From Fundidesulfovibrio putealis DSM 16056 (GTDB taxonomy: Bacteria > Desulfobacterota > Desulfovibrionia > Desulfovibrionales > Desulfovibrionaceae), in NCBI RefSeq assembly GCF_000429325.1, contig NZ_AUBQ01000004.1, positions 62,001 to 126,000 of the forward strand: a stretch of DNA of 64,000 bases. The letters run 5' to 3'. Of the stretch, positions 17,537 to 24,734 are shown one piece after another (the stretch's first letter is position 1; each line of letters starts with the position of its first letter). Position numbers and translations under genes: made by a program. The notes under the pieces were generated by a model. That model did not search any database. It had not been told where the DNA came from and saw nothing but the letters and a program-made list of their open reading frames with translations.

Positions 17537-17872
17537 ATGGACAGCAATTCACCCATCTTTTCCGGTGCGAACCAGGGGATTACTGCAGAACAGCTCGAAA
17601 AGGTAGCTCAAGGCTGGAGCATCAAGGAGGATATCCTTGATAAGTATGTGTACAATGACAGCAATGACAACATCGGGACTATCGAGGATCTGCTGGTAAC
17701 GCCAGACGATGCAATTTCCTATGCCATCATCGGGGTGGGCGGCTTCCTGGGCATGGGCCGCCACGATGTGGCCATCCCAATTTATCAGCTGATCATAAAC
17801 AAATCGCAGATCACCTTGCCCGGAGTGACGACTGAGAGCCTCAAGGCCATGCCGGCCTATGAATACAAATAG
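17537..17872 (+). CDS. PRC-barrel domain protein 2
   Basis: 111-aa paralogue of the protein at 16371, with GWSIKEDILDKYVYND, DNIGTIEDLLVTPDD and GVGGFLGMGRHDVAIPIYQL. No signal peptide, so cytoplasmic. ATG 17537 is preceded by AGGAAAGGAGCACGTAA, a strong ribosome site. A terminator follows at 17883. The close identity to copy 1, especially around GFLGMGRHDVAIP, indicates a local duplication. Confidence 0.88.
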   Translation: MDSNSPIFSGANQGITAEQLEKVAQGWSIKEDILDKYVYNDSNDNIGTIEDLLVTPDDAISYAIIGVGGFLGMGRHDVAIPIYQLIINKSQITLPGVTTESLKAMPAYEYK

Positions 17873-17882
17873 CCCCACTCGG

Positions 17883-17937
17883 CCCGGTGGCCAGCTGCCG
17901 TTCGTCCTCCCACGGGATGCGGGCCACCGGGTGTATT
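17883..17937 (+). terminator. Terminator after PRC-barrel 2
   Basis: CCCGGTGGCC (17883-17892) pairs perfectly with GGCCACCGGG (17922-17931), followed by TGTATTTTT. The 29-base loop is long, but the stem and T-run are good. Confidence 0.6.
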
Positions 17938-17973
17938 TTTCCCAAATCAACCCTTCATCAAGGAGAAATTCAA

Positions 17974-18366
17974 ATGAAATTCGCTCTGAAAACCTGCATC
18001 GTCCCTGTCCTCCTTTCCCTTTTCCTATTCGCGGGCGCGGCCCTGGCGCAAAAGGCGCCCGTTGCCGGCATCACCAAAGATGAGGTTTCGGTTCTGGCCA
18101 AGGGCTGGAGCATCAAAAAAGCCATCCTCGACAAGGATGTCTTCAATGAAGCCAACGAAAAAGTGGGCACCATCGAAGACCTCGTCGTGACGCCGGATAA
18201 GGGCATTTCCTACGCTATTGTCGGCGCTGGCGGTTTCCTGGGCATGGGCAAGCGCGATGTGGCCATTCCCGTCAACCAGTTCAGGATCAAAGACAAGCGT
18301 ATCACTTTGCCGGGCGCCACCAAGGAAGTCATCAAGGGCATGCCTGAATTCAAGTACATCGATTAA
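17974..18366 (+). CDS. Exported PRC-barrel domain protein 3
   Basis: 130-aa paralogue with an N-terminal signal peptide (MKFALKTCIVPVLLSLFLF, likely cleaved after GAALA at about residue 24), so predicted periplasmic. The barrel follows: GWSIKKAILDKDVFNE, KVGTIEDLVVTPDKG, GAGGFLGMGKRDVAIPVNQF. ATG 17974 has AAGGAG at 17960-17965. The other two copies lack a signal peptide, so the family here acts on both sides of the inner membrane. Function unknown. Confidence 0.88.
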   Translation: MKFALKTCIVPVLLSLFLFAGAALAQKAPVAGITKDEVSVLAKGWSIKKAILDKDVFNEANEKVGTIEDLVVTPDKGISYAIVGAGGFLGMGKRDVAIPVNQFRIKDKRITLPGATKEVIKGMPEFKYID

Positions 18367-18384
18367 TTTCGCCAAGCCTAACAG

Positions 18385-18428
18385 TCCCGCAGGCAGACTC
18401 GGGCTCTGCCGGGAATTTGCCTGCGGGA
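18385..18428. terminator. Inverted repeat after PRC-barrel 3
   Basis: TCCCGCAGGCA (18385-18395) and TGCCTGCGGGA (18418-18428) are perfect 11-base arms around a 22-base loop, just after the gene stop. There is no T-run, so it may act as an mRNA 3' end structure or a rho-type end. Confidence 0.45.
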
Positions 18429-18560
18429 GCTTAACACGGTGAGGACCAGCCCGGATCACACTGGCTGGCTTGCTCAACCGGACCGGAAGCTGGCTGGCAC
18501 TCGGGCGACCCCAGGGAAGTCCTCTTGATCAAGAAAATGTAACACCAAGGGTTCCGCCTC

Positions 18561-20969
18561 ATGAAAAAAACAAATTCTCCCACGAGTGGTGCTGGTTCAG
18601 TATTGAGTACGATTTCAGGGCCAGCCGGAGCCAAACCACCGTCCAGCCTCGGGAACAAGGAAGCGGCCTCCAGTCGTTTGCTTGAGAAGGTCGCGACCGG
18701 GCAGGACCTCTCGGGCCAAATCCCCTACAACGAGACCAAGTCCGGCGAGTACGGCGATGCTTCTCGAAAGCCCATGCCCGGAGCAACCGGCAAGCCCGCG
18801 AAGCCCTCGGCCACCGCCTCCACCGCCTCAGAGCTGAACGCTTCCCCCAAGGTGGGCGACGGTCAGGTCGAGGTTGGTCTCGATCACACCAGGGAGCCTC
18901 TGGACCGGGTGAGAGTGGACGCAGGCGGCCAAGTGCTCACTACCAATCAGGGCGTGCCCGTTGCTGACAATCAGAATTCCCTGAAAGCCGGACTGCGCGG
19001 CCCCACCGCCATGCAGGACTTCATCCTTCGCGAAAAGATCACCCACTTCGACCACGAGCGGATACCTGAGCGTATTGTCCACGCGCGTGGGTCTGCTGCG
19101 CACGGATATTTCGAATCCTACAAGGACTTGAGCAGCCTGACGCGGGCGGCGCCGTTCTCGCAGGCAGGCAAAATAACTCCTGTGTTCGTGCGTTTCTCCA
19201 CGGTGGCCGGAGAGAGAGGGTCAGCCGACACTGTTCGCGACGTCCGGGGATTCGCCGTGAAGTTCTATACGGACGAGGGCAACTGGGATTTGGTGGGAAA
19301 CAACATGCCGGTGTTCTTCATCCAGGACGCCATGAAGTTTCCCGACCTGGTTCACGCGGTCAAGCCCGAGCCCCATCACGGGATGCCCCAGGCATCGAGC
19401 GCCCACGACACGTTCTGGGATTTCATTTCCCTCATGCCGGAAACCGCGCACATCTTGATGTGGATCATGTCGGACCGGGCCATCCCGCGAAGCTACCGCA
19501 TGATGGAAGGCTTCGGGGTGCACACTTTCCGTCTGGTCAACGAGCAGGGAAAATCGGTCTTTTGCAAGTTCCACTGGAAACCCTTGGCGGGGACGTACTC
19601 GCTTGTCTGGGATGAAGCCGTGAAGATTGCCGGGGCGGATGGCGACTTCCACCGGCGCGACCTTTGGGAGGCCATCGAGGCTGGAGCCTATCCCGAATGG
19701 GAGATGGGATTGCAGGTTTTCACCGAGGAGCAGGCCGAATCCTTCGGCTTCGACGTTCTCGATCCCACCAAACTGGTGCCCGAGGAAATGGTGCCGGTTC
19801 AGTTGGTCGGGAAAATGACCCTGAACCGCAATCCGGACAACTTCTTCGCCGAAACGGAGCAGGTCGCGTTTTGCACCGCCAATGTGGTGCCGGGGATCGA
19901 TTTCACAAACGACCCTCTTTTGCAGGGGCGCATCCATTCCTATGTGGACACCCAGATCAGCCGCTTGGGGGGTCCCAATTTTCATGAAATCCCCATCAAC
20001 GCTCCAGTTGTCCCGGTGTTCAACAATCAGCGCGACGGCATGCACAGGCAGGCCATCCATCGTGGCCGGACCAGCTATGAGCCGAATTCGCTGGGCGGAG
20101 GTTCTCCGGCACAGGCAGGGATGAAGGGCTACACCAGCTACCCGCAGCAGGTGGCGGAGGACATGGTCCGAGGCAAAGCGGAGCTTTTCTCCGACCATTA
20201 TTCGCAGGCGCGCCTCTTCTGGCAGAGCCAGACCCCAACGGAGCAGAAGCATATCGCTTCCGCCTTCCGTTTTGAACTCACGCGGGTGCAGACACCGGCG
20301 ATACGCGAGCGTGTGCTCTCGCTGTTGGTCAACGTCGACCCGGACCTGGCCGCCTGTGTGGCGCGGGGACTGGGGATGGATGTGCCGGCCGCGATGCCGC
20401 TCGCATCTGATCTGCCAATTCCAAAATACGACAATTCTCCGGCCCTGTCGCTGATGTTTCGTCCGGGTCGCACCGGAATCAGCACCAGACGCGTTGCCGT
20501 GCTGGTCGCTCCTGGGGTTCAGGGGGCAACGGTCGAAACGGTATACGAGTCGCTTCTGGTAGGCGGTGCGGTGCCGCGCCTGGTGGGATGCACTCTGGGC
20601 AAGGTTGCCACTCTTGAGGGTGGCTCGCTGGACGTGGAGATCTCCCTCGAGACGGGACCGTCCGTGCTCTACGATGCCGTGGTGGTGCCAGGCGGTGGTG
20701 AGGCTGTGGATGCCTTGCTGCATGACGCTCACGCGTTGGATTTTGTACGTGACCAATACCGGCACTGCAAACCCATATTGATTCTCGGCAGCGAGGGAAA
20801 GAACTTGCTGGATAAAGCTGGCGTTCCCACAAAGCTGCCAGATGGCTCAGTCGATCCAGCGATCATCGGGTTACGCGGGGGAACGGTGGACCAGGCCTTA
20901 GGCGAATTCAAGACAGCTTTGTCCGGACACCGGGCCTACGCTCGCGAGACGGATCCGCACAAGGTTTAG
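18561..20969 (+). CDS. katE: Catalase HPII, large-subunit haem catalase
   Basis: Decomposes hydrogen peroxide to water and oxygen. 802 aa, as expected for large-subunit catalases with a C-terminal flavodoxin/DJ-1-like domain. An acidic-to-neutral, Pro/Ser-rich N-terminal arm (1-130) precedes the catalase core. The core has the catalytic His in [13 protein letters not shown], the Asn in [13 protein letters not shown] and the haem-ligand Tyr in [15 protein letters not shown]. The last 150 residues ([20 protein letters not shown] onward) form the DJ-1/PfpI-like domain. Cytoplasmic. The gene is preceded by 190 bases with the hairpin at 18385. In an expected anaerobe this would be oxygen defence; it sits with hemerythrin and membrane stress proteins. 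Confidence 0.95.
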   Translation: MKKTNSPTSGAGSVLSTISGPAGAKPPSSLGNKEAASSRLLEKVATGQDLSGQIPYNETKSGEYGDASRKPMPGATGKPAKPSATASTASELNASPKVGDGQVEVGLDHTREPLDRVRVDAGGQVLTTNQGVPVADNQNSLKAGLRGPTAMQDFILREKITHFDHERIPERIVHARGSAAHGYFESYKDLSSLTRAAPFSQAGKITPVFVRFSTVAGERGSADTVRDVRGFAVKFYTDEGNWDLVGNNMPVFFIQDAMKFPDLVHAVKPEPHHGMPQASSAHDTFWDFISLMPETAHILMWIMSDRAIPRSYRMMEGFGVHTFRLVNEQGKSVFCKFHWKPLAGTYSLVWDEAVKIAGADGDFHRRDLWEAIEAGAYPEWEMGLQVFTEEQAESFGFDVLDPTKLVPEEMVPVQLVGKMTLNRNPDNFFAETEQVAFCTANVVPGIDFTNDPLLQGRIHSYVDTQISRLGGPNFHEIPINAPVVPVFNNQRDGMHRQAIHRGRTSYEPNSLGGGSPAQAGMKGYTSYPQQVAEDMVRGKAELFSDHYSQARLFWQSQTPTEQKHIASAFRFELTRVQTPAIRERVLSLLVNVDPDLAACVARGLGMDVPAAMPLASDLPIPKYDNSPALSLMFRPGRTGISTRRVAVLVAPGVQGATVETVYESLLVGGAVPRLVGCTLGKVATLEGGSLDVEISLETGPSVLYDAVVVPGGGEAVDALLHDAHALDFVRDQYRHCKPILILGSEGKNLLDKAGVPTKLPDGSVDPAIIGLRGGTVDQALGEFKTALSGHRAYARETDPHKV

Positions 20970-21026
20970 GTCTCGGGCGTACGAACTTCTATGAACTGTA
21001 AAGCACGAACACCTACGAGGCGCACA

Positions 21027-21368
21027 ATGGAACCAAATACAAGTGGCAGTGATCCTTCTGGCATAAATGCCTCCGACAGTTGCTGCACAATGTCATTGGA
21101 GAAAATGAAAGTTCTCGTTGCCGACAAGCTGCACCACTACGCCGGAAAGCTCGCAGAAACAGCAACAGAACATGCGGATTGCAGTGTGGCTCAGCACGGA
21201 AAGCTAGCCAGTGAGTGGCTGGAAAAGTCAGCCGATTACGTTCGGCACTTCGACTATGAAGAGACTAATGCCAAAGTTCGCAACTCCGTGAAACAGCACC
21301 CAGGCCGCGCGCTCTTGATAGCAGGAACTGCAGGGCTGGTAATCGGGGCGATCTGTCGGCGCAGGTAG
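21027..21368 (+). CDS. DUF883-like small membrane-anchored protein
   Basis: 113 aa from ATG 21027 (GAGG at 21017-21020); a start at 20991 is possible. Helical, charged N-terminal part with DSCC (two adjacent Cys) and LHHYAGKLAETATEHAD. The C-terminal part, VKQHPGRALLIAGTAGLVIG then CRRR, is a single membrane anchor with an Arg-rich end, as in ElaB/YqjD (DUF883) proteins. First of four small genes running to 22624. The role, perhaps attachment of ribosomes or stress factors to the membrane as shown for E. coli YqjD, is inference. Confidence 0.65.
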   Translation: MEPNTSGSDPSGINASDSCCTMSLEKMKVLVADKLHHYAGKLAETATEHADCSVAQHGKLASEWLEKSADYVRHFDYEETNAKVRNSVKQHPGRALLIAGTAGLVIGAICRRR

Positions 21369-21384
21369 CAAGGCGGACTGTAAA

Positions 21385-21729
21385 ATGAGCACAGTACTGG
21401 ACAAAAATCCTGCGCCCCAGAGTGAATCATTTACTGAGCTGTTGAGGCAATTGGCGACAAGTTCCGCAACAGTTGTTCAGGATGAGATCGAACTCTTGAA
21501 GCAGGAAGCTAAGGAGAAGGTCAGGAGCATCCTCAGTGGGATGGTTATGGCTGTTATTGGAATAGTTTTGAGTCTTGTAGCCTTGCTATCCTTCAGTGCA
21601 GCCCTGATATTCTATCTGATCCCATATTTGGGGGTCATCAACGCTGCGCTGGCAACCGGGGGTCTCTTTGCTGTGGGAGGGTTCATCTTCATACTCGTAG
21701 GGTACAGTAAGCTGAACAGTAATGCCTAA
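21385..21729 (+). CDS. YqjE / phage-holin-3_6-like membrane protein
   Basis: 114 aa. N-terminal amphipathic helix (SFTELLRQLATSSATVVQDEIELLKQEAKEKV, shown here only as the run starting at residue 15 and ending about 47) is followed by two membrane segments: MVMAVIGIVLSLVALLSFSA and the one around ATGGLFAVGGFIFILVGY. This is the typical layout of the YqjE/holin-X superfamily of proteobacteria. It lies 16 bases after the preceding DUF883-like gene, as yqjE follows yqjD in E. coli. Inner membrane; function unknown. Confidence 0.75.
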   Translation: MSTVLDKNPAPQSESFTELLRQLATSSATVVQDEIELLKQEAKEKVRSILSGMVMAVIGIVLSLVALLSFSAALIFYLIPYLGVINAALATGGLFAVGGFIFILVGYSKLNSNA

Positions 21730-21765
21730 CAGTGAAGGTCAAGATTATTCCAAAGGAGAAAAACA

Positions 21766-22164
21766 ATGACCACAGATTCATATAGATCCTTTACAAGTGG
21801 GTCTCCCACAGAACGAAGCAGTGAAGAAATACGCCAGGATATTTCCAGAGGTGAAGAGAACATCACCAAGGCGATGGAGCAGATCGGAGAGCGTATCAAA
21901 GAGAAGCTTGATTGGCGGGAATACGTGATGGAATCCCCCTATCTTGCTGTGGGAATTGCCGCAGGCCTTGGCTTTCTCGCCTCACGAATGCTCGTGCCGC
22001 GAACCACTCCAATGGAGCGCATCATGGGGTCTGTTGCCGAGGAAGTCCGTTGCTCGCTCGATCATATGAGGGGCTCGTCCCAAGGACCGGGTCTTCTCAA
22101 AGTGGCGTTGGTTGGATTCACCACCAAGGCCGCCGCCAATTGGCTAAAGAAACAAACGTCGTGA
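21766..22164 (+). CDS. DUF3618-like membrane-associated protein
   Basis: 132 aa. The N-terminal pattern EEIRQDISRGEENITKAMEQ is like the REEIRxDIxxTRxxL start of DUF3618 proteins. A hydrophobic stretch YLAVGIAAGLGFLASRMLVP gives one membrane segment, and the C-terminus (VALVGFTTKAAANWLKKQ) is amphipathic. ATG 21766 follows AAAGGAGAAAAAC. Third of four small genes, probably co-transcribed with its neighbours. Function unknown. Confidence 0.7.
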   Translation: MTTDSYRSFTSGSPTERSSEEIRQDISRGEENITKAMEQIGERIKEKLDWREYVMESPYLAVGIAAGLGFLASRMLVPRTTPMERIMGSVAEEVRCSLDHMRGSSQGPGLLKVALVGFTTKAAANWLKKQTS

Positions 22165-22270
22165 AGCGGCGAATACGGGTAACTCACCGACAAGGGGGGG
22201 GCACCCGTTCTTCCCGGAGCATGAATGAATGCTCCTTTCAACAACCTTCAATCTTCTTCAGGGGAGCATC

Positions 22271-22624
22271 ATGAATAACGAAGACAGCAAGATTCAACCC
22301 ATCGGACGGCCAAGTACCGGAGCAACCAGCACTGCGGAGGATGTTCTTAAGAAAACGGCGGATATGGGTGCCGAGACCTACGCAAAAGCCGAAAAGGTCG
22401 TGACCGATGCCTACGGGAAAACTGCTGATGCAGTGCAGAAGACCTACCACCAAGCTGAGAAATTCAGCGTGGAAAACCCTGGTACAACAATACTTATCGC
22501 AGTGGGAGTCGGCGTTGGTTTAGGATTTCTACTGGGTGCCAGCTACCGGCGCGGAGGAGCGGGTCGTTTTGCTCGTCCCGTGGTGCATGCTCTCTCCGAT
22601 ATTGCTTCTGAGTATTTTCGTTAG
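22271..22624 (+). CDS. DUF883 (ElaB/YqjD-type) membrane-anchored protein
   Basis: 117 aa from ATG 22271 (GGGGAG at 22261); a start at 22229 is less likely. Helical N-terminal part with DVLKKTADMGAETYAKAEKV and further Ala/Lys heptads, then a glycine-rich membrane anchor (FSVENPGTTILIAVGVGVGL) followed by ASYRRGG. The unusual tail (FARPVVHALSDIASEYFR) extends past the anchor. E. coli YqjD anchors ribosomes to the membrane in stationary phase; whether this protein does so is unknown. Confidence 0.75.
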   Translation: MNNEDSKIQPIGRPSTGATSTAEDVLKKTADMGAETYAKAEKVVTDAYGKTADAVQKTYHQAEKFSVENPGTTILIAVGVGVGLGFLLGASYRRGGAGRFARPVVHALSDIASEYFR

Positions 22625-23461
22625 GCCGGATAGCTCCAGGCAACGAGGAGTCGTGTATGGGACATCGGCATCGACTACGGAATGGCTACTGAATTATAGT
22701 TGAGGACCATCTCTCAAGAAAGCAGGGTGCCCCAGGCGGGAGTGGCGATGAGAATCGACGTTTCATCGAAGTGCTAAGCAGAGCTCCAGGGCTGTTGCGC
22801 CCTGGAGCGGCTTGACTCCGAGTGTCGGAACAGTCTGCCACTCTCAAGAGATTTGTTCATTGATGGAACAGTGACGCTTTGAGAGAGATCATCAACAGTT
22901 TCTGGGTGATGTCCATACGGAGTGGTTAATACCCAGCAGTATGTTGTGCGAGCTCGTCAACCGTATGTTCGCGCAAAGTTTGGCAGTATAGTCAGGGATA
23001 GATCAATCACAAGTTGGTTGAATACAATAATCCACAGTGTTGTGGATGCTTCGGGGCGCTCTGTCGTGATGTTTTTGCAGGATGTGTGTCAGCTGTCTGT
23101 TTCCAGGCAGTTGATTCTGCTTGAAGGGTGACGGGCAGGAGCGGTCTTGGCTTACAAGGCTCACGTCCCAATCAAATAGTTGGAGTAGATAAAAGTTGGG
23201 GGGCGGAGTTTGATATTCCGCCCATTCCAAAACGAAAGACGCAGGTAAGTCTGTCCGCGTCTGGCTGTGGACGGCGTCTTCGACGTTTCAGCTCATGATT
23301 GGAATCCTGGTCGTGAGCGCGCACATCTGCCACCGCCGCATGCCGCGATGGGCCTCGTCATATATTGAACAACATAAGTACTCCGGCGAGGGCTTCAACT
23401 CGCGCAGAAGAGCGGACGCCATGTTCGCACGCGAGACCCCATAACGAAGGAGACCGACGAT
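22625..23461. other. Gene-free region of about 0.84 kb
   Basis: No convincing coding region. The plus-strand open frame 22922-23131 (69 codons) and the minus-strand frame 23288-23770 lack protein-like features. Contains a perfect 10-bp hairpin at 22783-22808, a dyad ATCCACA/TGTGGAT at 23030-23047 and a hairpin GGGCGGA/TCCGCCC at 23201-23223. The middle part is AT-richer than flanking DNA. It may hold small RNAs or a decayed insert; nothing can be assigned. Confidence 0.5.
22783..22808. repeat. Perfect 10-bp inverted repeat
   Basis: GCTCCAGGGC (22783-22792), loop TGTTGC, GCCCTGGAGC (22799-22808). Lies 160 bases after the DUF883 gene and lacks a T-run. Could mark the transcript end of the small membrane-protein cluster. 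Confidence 0.6.
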
Positions 23462-24544
23462 ATGAACGATTCTCATCTCCGTTTTCTCACCGCGCTGAGC
23501 CTGACCCTTTGGATGGTCTGCGCACCCCGTCCGGCTCTGCCCCACGAGGTTGAGAGTGGAGTTGGCCGTATAGTCTGCAACGAGAGCGAAGTCGTGTGTG
23601 ATGCGGACGGGACGGCTTCCACCCAAGCCGGTTCGGATTCGACCACAGCAGTTGAGGCGACTGCGAGGCAAGTAGAAGCGATGCTTTGGGAGAAGCAGGC
23701 GCGCGGCAGCACTGATCAGGTTGACAGTCGAGAGAACAAGCCCGGCTGGCAGTCTGATGAGGTCGGCCATATGAATGAATGTGCCGGTGGCTCACGTTCG
23801 ACTTCGACGTTATCATCCCAGGAAGAAGATCTTCTTTTGCGTGTGGCTGCTGCCGAATCCAGTCTGACATCGGCTGGGCGAAATATCCCAGTCGCGGTTG
23901 CCGGGCTTGCCATAGAACGGGGTGACGCCAAAGCAGAGCCAGTGGGCACGTTGAGCTGGGTGTATGAATCTGGCGGCAACAGCGCGGCTATCGGGTATGA
24001 CGCCAAAGGTGGAACTTCGTACGGTTTGTATCAGATCGCCTCAAACAGCGGAACAATGAACCAGTTCTTACAATATCTGGCGGCCAAGGCTCCGGATCTT
24101 TACAGTAGGCTGGTTGTGGCTGGTCCAGACAATACCGGCAGTAAATCAGGCGGCAAGCCTGAAGTCTGGAAGCAGATCGCCGCTGAGCAGGATAAGCGAT
24201 TTGCGGCATTGCAACACGATTTCATCCGGGAGAGTCATTACGTACCTGCGGCCAGGAGCATTAGCATGACCTGCGGGATGATCGTTTCAGAGAAGCCGCA
24301 GGCGATCCGCGAGGTGTTGTGGAGCACCTCAGTGCATCATGGAGTGCAACGAGCCACGCAAATATTCCTGACCGCAGCCGACAACCTGCAAGCCAAAGGC
24401 AAAAATGCTCAAAATCTCGATCGGTCTATGATTGAAGAGGTCTATCGACTTCGCAGCGACCTGTTCGGCGGGGCGGGAGAGAAGGCTGCGGCCATACGAA
24501 ATCGTTTGCGCACCGAGAAGGAATACGCTGTAGCCATGCTGTAG
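23462..24544 (+). CDS. Exported muramidase-like (lytic) protein
   Basis: 360 aa. Residues 1-28 look like a signal peptide (hydrophobic FLTALSLTLWMVCA, then PALPHE), so export to the periplasm is expected. Residues 30-150 are polar and low in pattern. The C-terminal domain (about 155-330) has LSWVYESGGNSAAIGYD, GGTSYGLYQIASNSGTMNQF, AAEQDKRFAALQHDFI and EVLWSTSVHHGVQRATQIF. This resembles lysozyme-like peptidoglycan-cleaving domains seen in phage- and secretion-related proteins. The Glu of YESGG is the candidate catalytic acid. AAGGAG lies 10 bases before ATG 23462. Substrate unproven; surrounding genes are not phage genes. Confidence 0.65.
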   Translation: MNDSHLRFLTALSLTLWMVCAPRPALPHEVESGVGRIVCNESEVVCDADGTASTQAGSDSTTAVEATARQVEAMLWEKQARGSTDQVDSRENKPGWQSDEVGHMNECAGGSRSTSTLSSQEEDLLLRVAAAESSLTSAGRNIPVAVAGLAIERGDAKAEPVGTLSWVYESGGNSAAIGYDAKGGTSYGLYQIASNSGTMNQFLQYLAAKAPDLYSRLVVAGPDNTGSKSGGKPEVWKQIAAEQDKRFAALQHDFIRESHYVPAARSISMTCGMIVSEKPQAIREVLWSTSVHHGVQRATQIFLTAADNLQAKGKNAQNLDRSMIEEVYRLRSDLFGGAGEKAAAIRNRLRTEKEYAVAML

Positions 24545-24734
24545 GAATTCGCGGGTTCGGCTGCTTACGCCGTGGCGGAGCCGATCGAATGGAGAATCGG
24601 GCTTGGCCGCCATTAAACCAACGGCATTATGACCGCGGCCTGGTCTGGCATGCTGATAGTCAAGATTGTATTCGCTCGGGCTACTTTGCGAGAAACATCA
24701 ACCCTTGGCTGGTCCATTTCTCGGGAGGGTTACA

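Noticed and set aside
19221-20765. 514-codon minus-strand open frame
   Set aside because: Antisense to katE; His/Arg-rich without motifs.
23030-23047. Dyad ATCCACA/TGTGGAT, similar to inverted DnaA boxes
   Set aside because: Each half has at least one mismatch to the DnaA consensus and no cluster of boxes or origin genes is nearby.
22922-23131. 69-codon open frame in the 0.84-kb gap
   Set aside because: No ribosome site at good spacing, no recognisable pattern.
23288-23770. 160-codon minus-strand open frame overlapping the muramidase-like gene
   Set aside because: Overlaps the signal peptide region of a better supported gene and shows no family features.
14325-24544. Possible anti-phage defence island
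   Set aside because: None of the genes resembles known defence effectors, nucleases, TIR, reverse transcriptase or toxin-antitoxin pairs; the content fits stress functions better.
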